Positions 10,912 through 21,855 are shown, counted from the stretch's first letter. The stretch: DNA of 64,000 bases from Ascarosepion bandense (GCA_037127315.1 JBBBDQ010000421.1:777501-841500), one strand, 5' to 3'. Numbers and translations: made by a program. Notes: generated by a model not told the origin, from the letters alone.

Positions 10912-10946
10912 TCATATTACGATAGATAGATAGATATGTTCATATT

Positions 10947-10988
<42 letters not shown>

Positions 10989-11000
10989 TGTTCATATTAC

Positions 11001-11048
<48 letters not shown>

Positions 11049-11112
11049 TGTTCATATTACGATAGATAGATATGTTCATATTACGATAGATAGATAAATA
11101 TGTTCATATTAC

Positions 11113-11172
<60 letters not shown>

Positions 11173-11201
11173 TGTTCATATTACGATAGATAGATAGATA
11201 A

Positions 11202-11251
<50 letters not shown>

Positions 11252-11300
11252 TCATATTACGATAGATAGATAGATAGATAGATAGATATGTTCATATTAC

Positions 11301-11357
<57 letters not shown>

Positions 11358-11368
11358 GTTCATATTAC

Positions 11369-11401
<33 letters not shown>

Positions 11402-11402
11402 G

Positions 11403-11447
<45 letters not shown>

Positions 11448-11484
11448 TCATATTACGATAGATAGATAGATATGTTCATATTAC

Positions 11485-11528
<44 letters not shown>

Positions 11529-11540
11529 TGTTCATATTAC

Positions 11541-11592
<52 letters not shown>

Positions 11593-11658
11593 TGTTCATA
11601 TTACGATAGATAGATATGTTCATATTACGATAGATAGATAAATATAAATTCATATTAC

Positions 11659-11718
<60 letters not shown>

Positions 11719-11730
11719 TGTTCATATTAC

Positions 11731-11790
<60 letters not shown>
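10010..11790. repeat. (GATA)n higher-order array
   Basis: About 1.8 kb of GATA tetranucleotide runs punctuated by a spacer of the form TTCATATTAC(GATA). The spacers come in recurring groups, for example three in a row ending GATAAATATGTTCATATTACG near 10265-10340, 10800-10865, 11050-11110 and 11590-11650. That indicates amplification of larger blocks rather than simple slippage. Open frames here read as poly-(SIYL) and are artefacts. The array is flanked by SINE-C copies. Confidence 0.95.
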
Positions 11791-11791
<1 letters not shown>

Positions 11792-11975
11792 CAAAATTTT
11801 TCGTAAATAATCAGGCCGGTACAAATAAATATATATAAATATACTGTTTGATTAAAAGCAGAATATCTACTCAGATACGAGTATCGATTAAAAATAATGT
11901 TCAAACAAATAAAATAAATATGTCGGTTGTTAAAACCATTTCCTTAATCCTCGGCATTTTCCGTAACATTTTAAA
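11788..11975 (+). mobile_element. SINE-C, headless copy right of the GATA array
   Basis: Body only: AACAAAATTTTTCGTAAA, then AGAATATCTACTCAGATACG, then CGATTAAAAATAATGTTCAA. It is about 85% similar to 12176-12350 and inverted relative to 9705-9860. The GATA run joins directly to its first bases. Confidence 0.8.
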
Positions 11976-12083
11976 TTCACATTTGTTGACATTGCGATTT
12001 ATTTCAGAGCAGATTTGGTTATTTACGTAGAATCGAAAATTGTGTTATATAAGGCTTGATTTGACTTCGATTTGATTATAGAA

Positions 12084-12175
12084 TCATTTGTGGTCGAGGG
12101 GACTAGGACGCACCAGATCAATTGGTGGCTTCCTTATGTTGATAGGGGTCGCAGGTTCGAATCCTGTCAAATGAG
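12084..12175 (+). pseudogene. Class II tRNA-like sequence (Leu/Ser type), head of SINE-C
   Basis: It folds as a complete cloverleaf. The 7-bp acceptor is perfect (TCATTTG 12084-12090 with CAAATGA 12168-12174). There is a 3-bp D stem (GTC/GAC) and a 5-bp anticodon stem (CACCA/TGGTG) around loop GATCAAT. A long variable arm (about 23 nt) follows. The 5-bp T stem (GCAGG/CCTGT) encloses the canonical TTCGAAT loop. Box A is TGGTCGAGGGG and box B is GGTTCGAATCC. The loop would present UCA at 34-36, and position 33 is A instead of the invariant U, so decoding is unlikely. Because the sequence after it is a repeat, I read it as a SINE promoter, not a tRNA gene. Confidence 0.75.
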
Positions 12176-12350
12176 ACATTTTCGTAACAAAATTTATCGT
12201 AAAAAATATCGGTAGAAATAAATATATAAATATATTGTTTGATTAAAAACAGAATATCTATTCAAATATGAGTATCGATTAAAAATAATGCTCAAACAAA
12301 TAAATTAAATATGTCGTTAATCCTCGGGATTTTCTGTAACATTATATATG
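12084..12350 (+). mobile_element. SINE-C, most complete copy
   Basis: A class II tRNA-like head (12084-12175) is followed by ACATTTTCGTAACAAAATTT and the AT-rich body also seen at 9705 and 11788. It ends near a short TATATA run. The head-plus-body arrangement and three local copies support a tRNA-derived SINE. No poly-A tail is evident. Confidence 0.75.
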
Positions 12351-12957
12351 TATATATATACATTAGTATGCATAAACCTTTAAAATATATTCAGCAATTT
12401 CTTTCGTTTAAAGAATCTATTTCATAAACAACATGAAAATTTCGAGATACTTCTGAAGAATTGTTAACTTCTCTAAGCGTAAATGATATTACATTATTAC
12501 ATAAGGAATATTTGTATTCCTTACAGACACCCATATTTAAAAGGGTGAAGTTAGCAACTATAGTAGTTGAATCAAAACAGTGACGATAGAACATACTCAC
12601 TTAAAACTATAAACACATTTCGGCGTGTTTTGTTATACTACCTCATCTCAGATGCATAGACAAATACTCAATTTCAAATCTTGAAATATTCAGAAATTTC
12701 TACGCTTTTATTGGTACGTTTCTCTTTTTCCCAACTTATCTCGTGTGTAATGTCTGTAACCTGATAGTAATACAGTGAACGATATTTCCGCTATTCTAAA
12801 ATGTCTAAATTATACTAATACAAGCAGAATTCAGAGTGTTTTAAACGAGTACTTTCTATCGTCACCATTTCGATTCAACTAACATCATTGTTGTATGGAC
12901 GAGGTCATATTTTTGTTTAACTTTTCACTTTTTTTGTCCTCATCTATTGACCCACTA
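12351..12957. other. No gene seen
   Basis: AT-rich unique-looking sequence. A 69-codon minus-strand frame (12391-12600) has no recognisable motif and is unsupported. Confidence 0.5.
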
Positions 12958-13094
12958 GGAGCATCTCGACGTGGTGTAATGGTTAGCAAGCTTGTTTTAC
13001 TAAAATCCTTACAATTCAGTAGTGAGTCCGATTCTCACTAGGTGCTCCATATTTTCGGCCCTGTGGCACATCTATGCGGAGCTTAGAAAATCAC
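12958..13094 (+). mobile_element. SINE-D, copy 1 (tRNA-like head)
   Basis: The head has a box-A-like TGGTGTAATGGTTAGCA (about 12973-12989) and a perfect T arm (GTGAG-TCCGATT-CTCAC, about 13022-13038). The acceptor-like pairing is imperfect (GCATCT with AGGTGC). The following body (GGCCCTGTGGCACAT ... GAGCTTAGAAAATCAC) recurs at 25651-25720, so this is a SINE head rather than a tRNA gene. Confidence 0.65.
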
Positions 13095-13559
13095 ATGTAT
13101 TGACCTGCTTGGTAATGTCTACAATTTAGAACATTTTCTTTACCTATCAGCCTTCATGCTTGTAATAAATGTTTTAATATATCGATTATGACACACGGTC
13201 TAATAAGAGTAATATACTATGCACTTACATCACTTATAAAAATATTATTATCGTTATTGTTGTTACTATCATTTTAAGACTATAAATATTTCTATGCCTT
13301 ACTATTTCTAAGTACACAAAAAAGTCATATAAACGCAAATCTCACTTATCCAAAAAGCCTTTAGATCTGACAATGAACACTTTGCTATTTAAACACTGGA
13401 ACATGTCGCTGGAAAATGGTTAACAATCTATCCTGGTGTACTTGTTGAGTGAGTTTGATATTCAATAGGGTCCCCACTATACCATACTAAAATTACATGT
13501 GCATATTACTGCTCGATTATCAAGACATAACCAAAGTTGTTTTTTTTGGCTTTTTAATT
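13095..13559. other. No gene seen
   Basis: AT-rich sequence without recognisable features. Confidence 0.5.
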
Positions 13560-13925
13560 TCAATCCATTTGGATAAGCTTTACAGAATTTCGAGTGGTAG
13601 ATTGTTCTCGTTCAACTATCCCTATCAAGGAATAATGCGGTCGATTTTTATTATTAATTCTAAGTCACTGATAACCCTATTTCCACTGACACTGAATGTA
13701 AACTACTCAGTTAATGAAATTAAGTTACAATTAAAGCGTTGGTTTGTGAATTTAGTGATATCATCATTGTCCATTCATTCCCTGTTATCTTTAGCATTAA
13801 TACAAAACAATAGAGTGAAATAAATTTATCTACTGATAAAGAAAACAGATCTGCATTTACGAACAATTTGCTGAAATAGACTGAAAAAAAAAACAGACCA
13901 ACATTTACGACCGATTTTCTGAAAT
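13560..13925 (+). repeat. Inverted duplication, arm 1
   Basis: About 365 bp whose reverse complement matches 19685-20045. The part at 13740-13925 is very similar (nearly all bases), and the part at 13560-13740 is more diverged. A 108-codon plus-strand frame runs through it (13497-13823), but the other arm does not keep that frame, so it is not a conserved gene. Confidence 0.85.
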
Positions 13926-14165
13926 GGACAAAAAGAAACAGACCAACATTTATAAACGATTTTCTGAAATAGACTGAAAAACATACCTATATTTACGAAC
14001 GATTTTATGAAATAGACTGAAAAGAAACAGACATACATTTACGTATGATTTCCGAGAAATAGACTGAAAAGAAACAGACCTACATTTACGTATGATTTCC
14101 GAGAAATAGACTGAAAAGAAACAAACCTACATTTATGAACGATTTCGTTAGGAATCAGAGATAAA
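13840..14165. repeat. ~47-bp tandem repeat, about six units
   Basis: The unit is built around GAAATAGACTGAAAAGAAAC, then AGACCTACATTTACG, then a TGATTTCC-like end. Starts near 13871, 13920, 13966, 14010, 14056 and 14103 give spacings of 44-49 bp. The minus-strand 70-codon frame here is the repeat read through. Confidence 0.85.
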
Positions 14166-14656
14166 AAGAAACAACAAATGAATGTGTTACTTTCCGTAAG
14201 ACCTACATTTCGTTATTATTATAAAAGTTAGTTTTAGTGGGTAAATGTATTTGAATTGCTATCTTTTTTTTTTCTTTAACAGTGAAAATAATCAAAACCG
14301 GCCTAGAGTTTACTGAATATTACTATAATCATTATTAATTTCACAGAAAATAAAAAAAACCGGGATAACAACGCAAATACGTGCGCACGCTAAAAAAAAT
14401 TTTTTTTTTTTTGGATCATGTCATAGTGAATGGACACGTTTTTCATTGTTCAACTTAAGCAATGTCTTATTTTAAAAGAAAGTCTTTATTATTTTAAATA
14501 TCCATTTATTATTATGTTTTTCTATGTTTATTATACTATAGTTTACGTTATATTATTATGCTTTCGTAATATTTATTAAAATACATATTTGTTTTTTAAT
14601 TGATAGATCGAGGTGCACATTGTGATTCGTTCTTTATTTTTAAGTGTTTTAGCAAG
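14166..14656. other. No gene seen
   Basis: AT-rich, with an A-run/T-run junction at about 14391-14412. Nothing recognisable. Confidence 0.5.
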
Positions 14657-14785
14657 ATTTCAATAGGAGTAGATAGGTTTGCCTACCGTCCTTCACACCC
14701 CTTCCCAGTTCTTTGAATAGGAGAAGAGGTTTATCTTGTTTCCTGCTTAGGATTAGGTTTCCGGTCCCTTCTAAGTCTACTTCAA
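14657..14785 (+). repeat. A142 repeat, old diverged copy
   Basis: Keeps the order of A142 landmarks: CAATAGGAGTAGATAG, a CTACCGTCC.TTCACACC block, GAATAGGAGAAGAGG, TTGTTTCCTGCTTAGGAT, then GGTTTCCGGT. It is clearly more diverged than the other copies and lacks the terminal tail. Confidence 0.7.
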
Positions 14786-15409
14786 TACTATACTTCTAAC
14801 GTCTCCGCCTGAACCCTAAAACTTTAATCGGTAATTAAATATTGACCCATTCAACTCTGGAATTAGCTAACTTTCCTATTATCTTGCTTTTTTGTACGCT
14901 AATAGAACTCGACAGTAATCCTCTACCTTGAGTAGCTCTTGGGCATTCTATTTGGTGAACTTTAGTAAGAAAAATATAACATTTATAGTAATAAAAAGAA
15001 AATAATGTCGGATAAATAATCCATTAAAAAATTATTATAGTTCTATCTACTTATATCTCATCTGTATTCCATCGGTGAGAAGTAAGTTCCACTCTGTTGT
15101 GATATGGGGTTTGGAAAGAGACCACACTTAACTTGACAGAGTCAGTCGTGATAGTAATATTCAATACTCAGCTAGACAACTTACTGCAATAGTATTATCT
15201 TCTTCCCTTGACAATTACCCAGGACTACTTATCATGAATAAATCAGAGCATTAGTAAGGAGGGCAACTGGCTCTTACCAAAACACACTCGAACAGCTTCT
15301 TGCGAACCACTACTCTGTGAAACTGACTCCCAAGAGATGTTTTCTCGATTGCTACAATCTTAATCTGTCCAAGTCTAAAGTTAGCCATTATATTCCCCTC
15401 CTATTGGTA
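14786..15409. other. No gene seen
   Basis: Sequence of moderate complexity with no long frame, RNA fold or repeat match that I could establish. Confidence 0.45.
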
Positions 15410-15720
15410 TAGTCAGTCAGTTAAGTGCCATACGTGATACACGCTTGGGCGATCATGTCTCTAAAGAGACATGACTGACTGGGCAGAATATTATCTCGCA
15501 GTAGGTTGCCATTGCTTTCTGCGGTAGACTGGTTATCGACCAAGGCTATAGAACCCAATCTGTCCTTTTATTTCATCCATAACTAGAAGGAAGAGACGGA
15601 TTAATCCCTTTCCCAAGGGTATTTGCGTGTAAGTGAATGCAATGAATTCAGCTGGAATTCGAACTCGGCTTCCCGATTTCTCGTTCCGAGCCGTTATCTA
15701 ATGCACCACAACGCACATCC
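15410..15720 (-). mobile_element. SINE-E, copy 1
   Basis: Member of a nine-copy family (about 300 bp). On the minus strand the head reads GGATGTGCGTTGTGGTGCAT. The box-A-like part TGGTGCATTAGATA and a box-B-like GAGTTCGAATTCC lie about 40 bp apart, and a CGGCTC/AAGCCG-type stem lies between them. The body includes AAATACCCTTGGGAAAGG and GACAGATTGGGTTC. A hairpin on CATGTCTC...GAGACATG precedes the 3' end, which is a CTGA-repeat tail. Confidence 0.85.
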
Positions 15721-17540
15721 ACATTTTTATAGACATTCTCTTAAAGTAACCTTCTACATCGTGTGACCCCCCCCCCCCACTGTGCTTGTATAGGGTGAAA
15801 AAATGTAAAACTACAAGTCACACTGATTTCGATGATAATTTCAGGGTTTTGATACTAGGAAAACATTTTAAGTTGAATTTTAATATTTAGATACATCAAT
15901 TAGATGTCAGCTAAAATACCAGAGTTGGCGTATCAACTGTTTGATTTCGAAGTGAATTATATCAATTATTTTTTTAGTCATAGCGCTAATTATAAAATTC
16001 ATGTTTTTATTTTTCTCTAAATTTAATCCGATCAACGAATATAAAGGATAAAATATAGGATTTATACGTAATTGTTTAGTATACCCATCCTTACATTCAT
16101 TTAAATATGTGTTCTTATACATCTGTGTTAACACACACTCTTGATGTCACAATCATGAGTGGTCAGTCCTAAAGCAGTAACATTCCAACCATACACACAC
16201 ACCATATACATTTATACAAATAAATGGCAATTACTGTGTACTTATATGCATTAGATTTTCACATACAGCGTGTGCGTGTGTATACAACGTCTATACATAC
16301 GCACTACACATCAACTCTGTGAAGAACATAAAACAAATATTTTAGGTTGTGTTCAATAATTAATTGTACAGCGCCGTCCGTTTTTGCGCTGTTAACACCA
16401 GCCGGGCCGCCCACCATCTTCTTTTCAGCAACCTCTATGCTCTTTCATTCATTTCTCTCCTCCAGTTTATCGTCGGCGTCTTGTAATCCCAAAAAACATA
16501 AAAAGACGAATAAATAGTAATTAAGTGTTCAACAACATTTTTCACTACAAATGGTTGGCGGGCAGTTTTACGGTTGGGAGAAGTGAGTTTGCAAAGAGAC
16601 ACTTCCACGCGACCTCAAACGCAAGGATACACGCGCACACACGCACAGCTTTCTTCGCGTGTCTACATATTCTTAAGCATCTATAATATATGCAAATATG
16701 CGTACAGGTAGTAAGCAAGTAAATTCACTCGAGAACATGCTGGTTCTCTATCATGAGCACGAGTAGATACATTTCGGCACTTATATATATAAAGTTGCAC
16801 AACTATACCCCAATAAAACCAAAGTTAAAAGTGGATGTAACAGCTTTTTAGTATAATCCCGCGACAGATTCTAAAGATAATTATAGAAAAATGGTTTATT
16901 TGAATGCTATCTTTTTATCTATCCAACACCAAAGATTGCTAACAACTAGAAAAACATGTCGACCACAAAAAATATTGGAGAATAACGCATTCAAAGCGAG
17001 CAGATTTTTGCAAATAAAGAGCTTAATATTATCAAATACTTATAAGAGCATAATATTATCAGATATATAGATACTTTGTTCATGTCCTGTACACTCTTGT
17101 TTTTAGAGACATAACCTCATGTCTTTAGACAATGCTGTTGTGTTTTCCTTAGCGAGTAGGCTTTTACAAGAAGGAATTACCAGTTAAGACTGAAAAGCTG
17201 AGTCTTTCCTAATTTTTAACCACATTGCTCGTGAACGCAACCGCTAAACCTTATACCATCTGCGCATTAATAAATCAATTGAATCCCATCGTCTAATCGA
17301 GACATTAAGTCATCTTTTGATCTAACCAACTATACTAACAAAACTGTAGGAAATTAACTTGCTATTCATCGCCCTTCAGAATCGCCATAATAAAAAGTCA
17401 AAACTGTATCAGTACGAAATTTATACTCTTTACTGTACCAGACATGTACACATGTCCACACTCATACATGTAGTCACATTATTTTGAGAATCTAAATAGA
17501 AACCCTTGCTCAAATGCTACACTTTATTTCATTTTGGAAT
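15721..17540. other. No recognisable gene; locally G+C-richer patch
   Basis: Includes a C-run at 15769-15778. A comparatively GC-rich stretch lies near 16370-16430 and 16560-16660 (GCGCCGTCC, GCCGGGCCGCCC, CGCGACC words) that is not obviously repetitive. It could be unique sequence such as a promoter or exon edge, but no open frame or splice-supported exon can be shown. Confidence 0.4.
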
Positions 17541-17848
17541 TCAGTTAAGTGCTATACGTGATAAACACTTGGGTGATCGTGTCTGTAGTCAGAAGTAGGT
17601 AGAAGATTTTTCTGCAGTAGTTTGTCGCTTTTTGTTGTTGTTTTTTTATTGGAAGGTGGGGATAGACTGGTTTCCAACTAAGACTATAGGACCTAGTCAG
17701 TACTGCTATTCAACCTATAGCTGGGGTAGAAGATATGGATTCAGATCTTTTCTAAGTGTATCTGCACGTAAGTGAACATAATGGACCTGACTGTAAGTCG
17801 AACTCGGCTCTCCGATTTCTCATTCCGAGTCTCTATCCATTACATCCT
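17541..17848 (-). mobile_element. SINE-E, copy 2 (diverged)
   Basis: The order of family landmarks is kept (CAGTTAAGTGCTATACGTG at the left, GTAAGTGAACATAATGGA, then GAACTCGGCTCTCCGATTTC). The hairpin segment is missing, and a T-run has grown at about 17641-17647. Confidence 0.75.
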
Positions 17849-18149
17849 AGTTTGGTATTACATGGACGATTTCATTGACTCCGATAGAGTTGCTTACTGT
17901 TAAAAATCGTCATACTGTGTGTTTGAAGTTTTTTGATTCGTGATCAAATGAAAACAAATGTTGTCTCTTAAGTCTTATTTGAGTTCCTTTTCGACGCCAG
18001 TTCTATTTCCGCAACAATTTTTTGATTATTCTAAGTATGATTTTTATGCGCTCTCCAAAAGAACCTTGTAAAACCCATTTAATTAATATGCATAAATTAT
18101 TTAAACCTAACGTAGTTAATCTCATTGATGACTTTTACTTCTACACGTA

Positions 18150-18300
18150 GTGCTATTTCCTTATAGTCGAATCATCCTTATTTCCTCTGTGTTCCAAATG
18201 TAAGAAATGCAAAAACAGACTTCTCTGACACTCTGATCTTGACTTATTCAAGTCAAGGCCTCTTTATCCTCATAATCTGTACTTCCTGTCATCTTCTCTT
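18150..18300 (+). pseudogene. Possible LINE RT C-terminal fragment
   Basis: A plus-strand frame reads HPYFLCVPNVRNAKTD, parallel to HLNFLCIPNVRRK at 45080-45125, which leads into LWNRLPRG..LELFKS, the typical C-terminal block of CR1/Jockey-type RTs. The fragment here loses the LWN block. Weak, short and broken. Confidence 0.35.
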
Positions 18301-18694
18301 CTATTCATATAACACGCTCCATTCAAATTTAGCGTCGCACATGGTCATCTGCTTTAAGTGACTCTTGAACCTTGCATTGAATGAAATTTAGTAAAAATAT
18401 GAGAGCATTTTTATTTTATTGAAATGACATTATTCTATTATTTTTATTTAAGATTTTGCATATTAGACATTGCAACTGTCTACATATATTGTATACTTTC
18501 TATTTTATATCTATTACATTTTTTAATTTCGATTATTGCATATTTTGCAAGTATGAGATTTGAAAATATCTCAAAAGCTGATTTTTCAGGCTTTAAGTCA
18601 CCCACCTTAGAGCACGAGTGCAAAATCATCTCATGAGACCTAGCTTTATTTGTTTTTTGTTTATTTTTTTACTGCACAGTCAAACTTATTACCA
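18301..18694. other. No gene seen
   Basis: AT-rich. A 70-codon frame (18424-18636) is hydrophobic by composition only. Confidence 0.45.
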
Positions 18695-19435
18695 AACTAG
18701 CAGTATAGCCCGGCGTTGCTCGGGTGTAATGAAAGCTTTAAAACTAATCCATAGTCCTGGAGCTCAGACTCTTTGGACGTTGGCACGAAAGACTAAAAGG
18801 CAATAGTTGTTTCCAGTTAAAGCGAAACCGTAGACTGAAAGAAAAATGAATGGATGTAAGTCAAATTTTGATTTCCTGGTATCGATATCAAAAACGTTTT
18901 TTCGTTGTGAACTGAATTTTGAAGACTAAATAAGTCCTCAGAGTAAATGGTATCATGCCTGAGACTAAGAAGTACAATTATACCTACTCAGAGCCAAACC
19001 CAAAGCAAAAACTCAAATAAAAGGGCTGAAAAAAATACAGACATACAGGTAGATAAACAGACACACACACAAACATCTTGCCTTTTATATATATATATAT
19101 TATCGATTTTCTGCACTATTGTAAGAACAGCAATCTTGAAACTTCTGAATATCGTTCCTTATTTTTTGTCTATGAGTGTATCAAATTTGATTAAAATCGG
19201 ACCACTCCTTCTATAACCCGATTTTTTCGATTATCGATTTTCGATATTTCTCGGGGGTACCTCGACACAAAACCTAGCTAAGAACACTCGCAGACGCTTA
19301 TAGTACAACTGTGTAAATTTTCAAGAAAATCGGTTCAGCCGTTTCGGTGTCTATAGGTAACAGACACACACACGCACGCACACACATACACACACAGAGA
19401 GAGAGACAAAGTTCCATTTATAAATAAGTTTAGAT
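18695..19435 (+). repeat. Dispersed repeat R1, copy 2
   Basis: Same start (TATAGCCCGGCGTTGCTCGG) and end (GTTCCATTTATAAATAAG) as copy 1. An extra stretch of about 190 bp (18892-19110) holds a (CA) run, a short (TA) run and unrelated sequence. The 3' part contains TCGGTTCAGCCGTTTCGGTG and a (CA)n/(GA)n block. It has no coding capacity. Confidence 0.8.
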
Positions 19436-19684
19436 ACCACAGAGTAAATTTTATCAAATTATTGATCATTATTACTATTTTTGTGACTCTATACGTGTGC
19501 CCTTTGGTGTTAATATCGGATACCAATTTTCTCATATTCCCTACAGTTTGGGCCTTATGCCAGATTAGAGTAAGTTTCATAAATACCCATAGATTACGAG
19601 ATAAGCAATGGAATGTTAACTGTTCTGTCTGTTGCTCGGCTTTATGGAAAGAAGCACGTTTATTTGTTGATTCTAATTACCACT

Positions 19685-20045
19685 GATTCCTAAGGAAATC
19701 GGTCGTAAATGTTGGTCTGTTTTTTTTTTTTCAGTCTATTTCATAAAATTGTTCGTAAATGCAGATCTGTTTTCTTTATCAGTAGATAAATTTATTTCAC
19801 TCTATTGTTTTGTATTAATGCTAAAGATAACAGGGACTGAATTGACAATGATGATATCACTAAATTCACAAACCAACGCTTTATTTGTGACTTAATTTAC
19901 TGGAGTAGTATAAATTCAGACTCAGTTGAAATAGGGTTATAAGTGACAACAGAAATAATAAAAAATCGAACATATTATCCCGTGAGACGGTTAGCTGAAG
20001 GAGAACAATATACCGCTCAAAATTCTCCAAGGCTTACCGAAATTG
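19685..20045 (-). repeat. Inverted duplication, arm 2
   Basis: Reverse complement of 13560-13925. It includes the same edge of the 47-bp repeat (two units, near 19686-19775). The arms are about 5.8 kb apart. Confidence 0.85.
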
Positions 20046-20443
20046 ACAGGCACTGAAGAAAGTAGGAGGGCATAACGATAGAAATGTCGTGATAGCAGCA
20101 ACGAAGATGTCGACATCAATCCAACTTTAAATAATGTGTACAAATTTTCATTGCTGATTGAACCCAAAATCAAAGATTCGTTTAGTTCGGGAAAAGAATG
20201 CTTTGAAATGTTGAATGCATGTAAGATAAATATATTAAAATCTATTTATCGTTAAATCGATTTTTCTATTTTAATTGTTTAATGTTAACTAGATTACAGA
20301 ATTTCAATCGTTTTTGTTTAAATTACAAAATAGATTCTGAATTTTAGTGACACAATTTTGGTTAGACAGCAAGAAATTTATTCAACTGAGTAAATAAAGG
20401 TCGATAAATATTCTAGCTCTTTATCTCCCAATCTTTATCATAT

Positions 20444-20480
<37 letters not shown>

Positions 20481-20718
20481 TCATTTTTTATCCTAAAGTC
20501 AAACGAATGAAAATGTATGCGAATCATCTTCAAAAAAAGAATAATGTCATTATTAAAAGTAAAAATGAAGTATTCATGTCTATGAAAACCAAATATTTGT
20601 TTGGTAACAGATTAAATTATGCGTAGATAATGTTAATAGCATAGTGAACCAATTCCAGTTATTACTGGTTTTGAAATTTGTGATTCTAAGAATCTGAAAC
20701 AATTAAAAATCTAAAGCG
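20046..20718. other. No gene; contains (GA)n
   Basis: AT-rich sequence with a (GA)n run at about 20449-20474. Confidence 0.6.
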
Positions 20719-21118
20719 ATGAATTTGAGAGCCATTTACAAAAGCCATTCAAATATACCAAATTTGAGAGCCATTTACAAAAGCCATTCAAATATACCAA
20801 TTTTGAGAGCCATTTACAAAAGCCATTCAAATATACCAAATTTGAGAGCCATTTACAAAAGCCATTCAAATATACCAATTTTGAGAGCCATTTACAAAAG
20901 CCATTCAAATATACCAATTTTGAGAGCCATTTACAAAAGCCATTCAAATATACCAAATTTGAGAGCCATTTACAAAAGCCATTCAAATATACCAATTTTG
21001 AGAGCCATTTACAAAAGCCATTCAAATATACCAAATTTGAGAGCCATTTACAAAAGCCATTTAAATATACCAAATTTGAGAGCCATTTACAAAAGCCATT
21101 CAAATATACCAAATATAC
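20719..21118. repeat. 39-bp minisatellite, about ten units
   Basis: The unit is TTGAGAGCCATTTACAAAAG plus CCATTCAAATATACCAA/T. Because 39 is a multiple of 3 and the unit has no stop in these frames, long frames exist on both strands (LRAIYKSHSNIPN on plus, VYLNGFCKWLSNL on minus). Units differ mainly by AAAT/ATTT at the junction, and one unit has TTTAAA. No start context, domain or neighbouring gene supports translation. Confidence 0.95.
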
Positions 21119-21439
21119 CTTAGATCTTATATAAATTTGTTATAGTTCTTTCCGATTTTTTTTTTTTTTTTTGCTTTTTTCAAAGCTTAGTATATTGGTC
21201 GTTTAATGTATCCAATGAAAGTATGAAAGTTGGGGATAATTCTAGCTATCTCTCTTAGACCGGTCAGCATAAGTGACAGTGCCTTAACTATAATAATTGC
21301 AGGCTGTTCGAATAGGTAATGCCAGTATGAAATAATGCAAAATATTCTCTGTGATACCTAGCAAAGATAAAAAGCAAAAATGAAGTGAAACAGGAGATTA
21401 TCGGTGTATGGATGAACAAATGGATAAACAAAAATATTT
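21119..21439. other. No gene seen
   Basis: Contains a T-run at 21159-21172. Otherwise featureless. Confidence 0.5.
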
Positions 21440-21760
21440 AAAGAGAAAAATAAAAACTTACATTATTTACATTGTTCGGACTGTTGTCCTCGTCTTTATT
21501 TCCATATTAACGAGGTTTCGGGCGCTGTACGCTCCTGCCTCCTTTAGGTGATTGTAATTTCTAACTGAACTCTTTATTTCGATCACTGGGGCATATTGCA
21601 CTCGTTCCATACCACTAATTGATGTCTAGCTATCTCACTTTCTTAACTCAACTCTCTAAGTTTTTTGTCCACTTCTGCTGCAGCCATTTATTGAACTCCC
21701 AACTCATTGGATCAAGTCACTGGATGTAACCATTCACTGAGTCATGTGTCATTGAGAACA
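21440..21760 (-). mobile_element. Penelope-like fragment 1
   Basis: On the minus strand it carries GGAGGCAGGAGCGTACAGCG, CCCGAAACCTCG and CAGTCCGAACAATGTAAAT, closely parallel to the insertion at 50105-50375. The pattern 'CTGAAGAAGGC...GAAACGT' is typical of Penelope-like element ends, which often carry hammerhead motifs. Here the CTGANGA box has decayed to CCTAAAG. No RT or GIY-YIG coding sequence is visible. Confidence 0.5.
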
Positions 21761-21801
21761 ATGGCCCAATGGATAAAAGTATCTGCTTATTAACGACGTA
21801 A

Positions 21802-21854
<53 letters not shown>
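21802..21854. repeat. (TG)n microsatellite
   Basis: Pure GT run of about 53 bp; both overlapping open frames are artefacts of it. Confidence 0.95.

Positions 21855-21855
<1 letters not shown>

Noticed and set aside
10104..11824. Long Ser-Ile-Tyr-Leu repeat proteins on the minus strand
   Set aside because: Translation of (GATA)n in one frame.
12084..12175. Functional tRNA gene with UCA anticodon (suppressor or selenocysteine)
   Set aside because: The acceptor is 7 bp, position 33 is A, and the downstream body recurs as a repeat; read as a SINE head instead.
12961..13048. Functional tRNA gene
   Set aside because: Acceptor pairing is imperfect, the anticodon arm is not well formed, and the following body recurs at 25651-25720.
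13497..13823. 108-codon plus-strand frame as a host gene
   Set aside because: The inverted duplicate at 19685-20045 does not preserve the frame, and no domain is recognisable.
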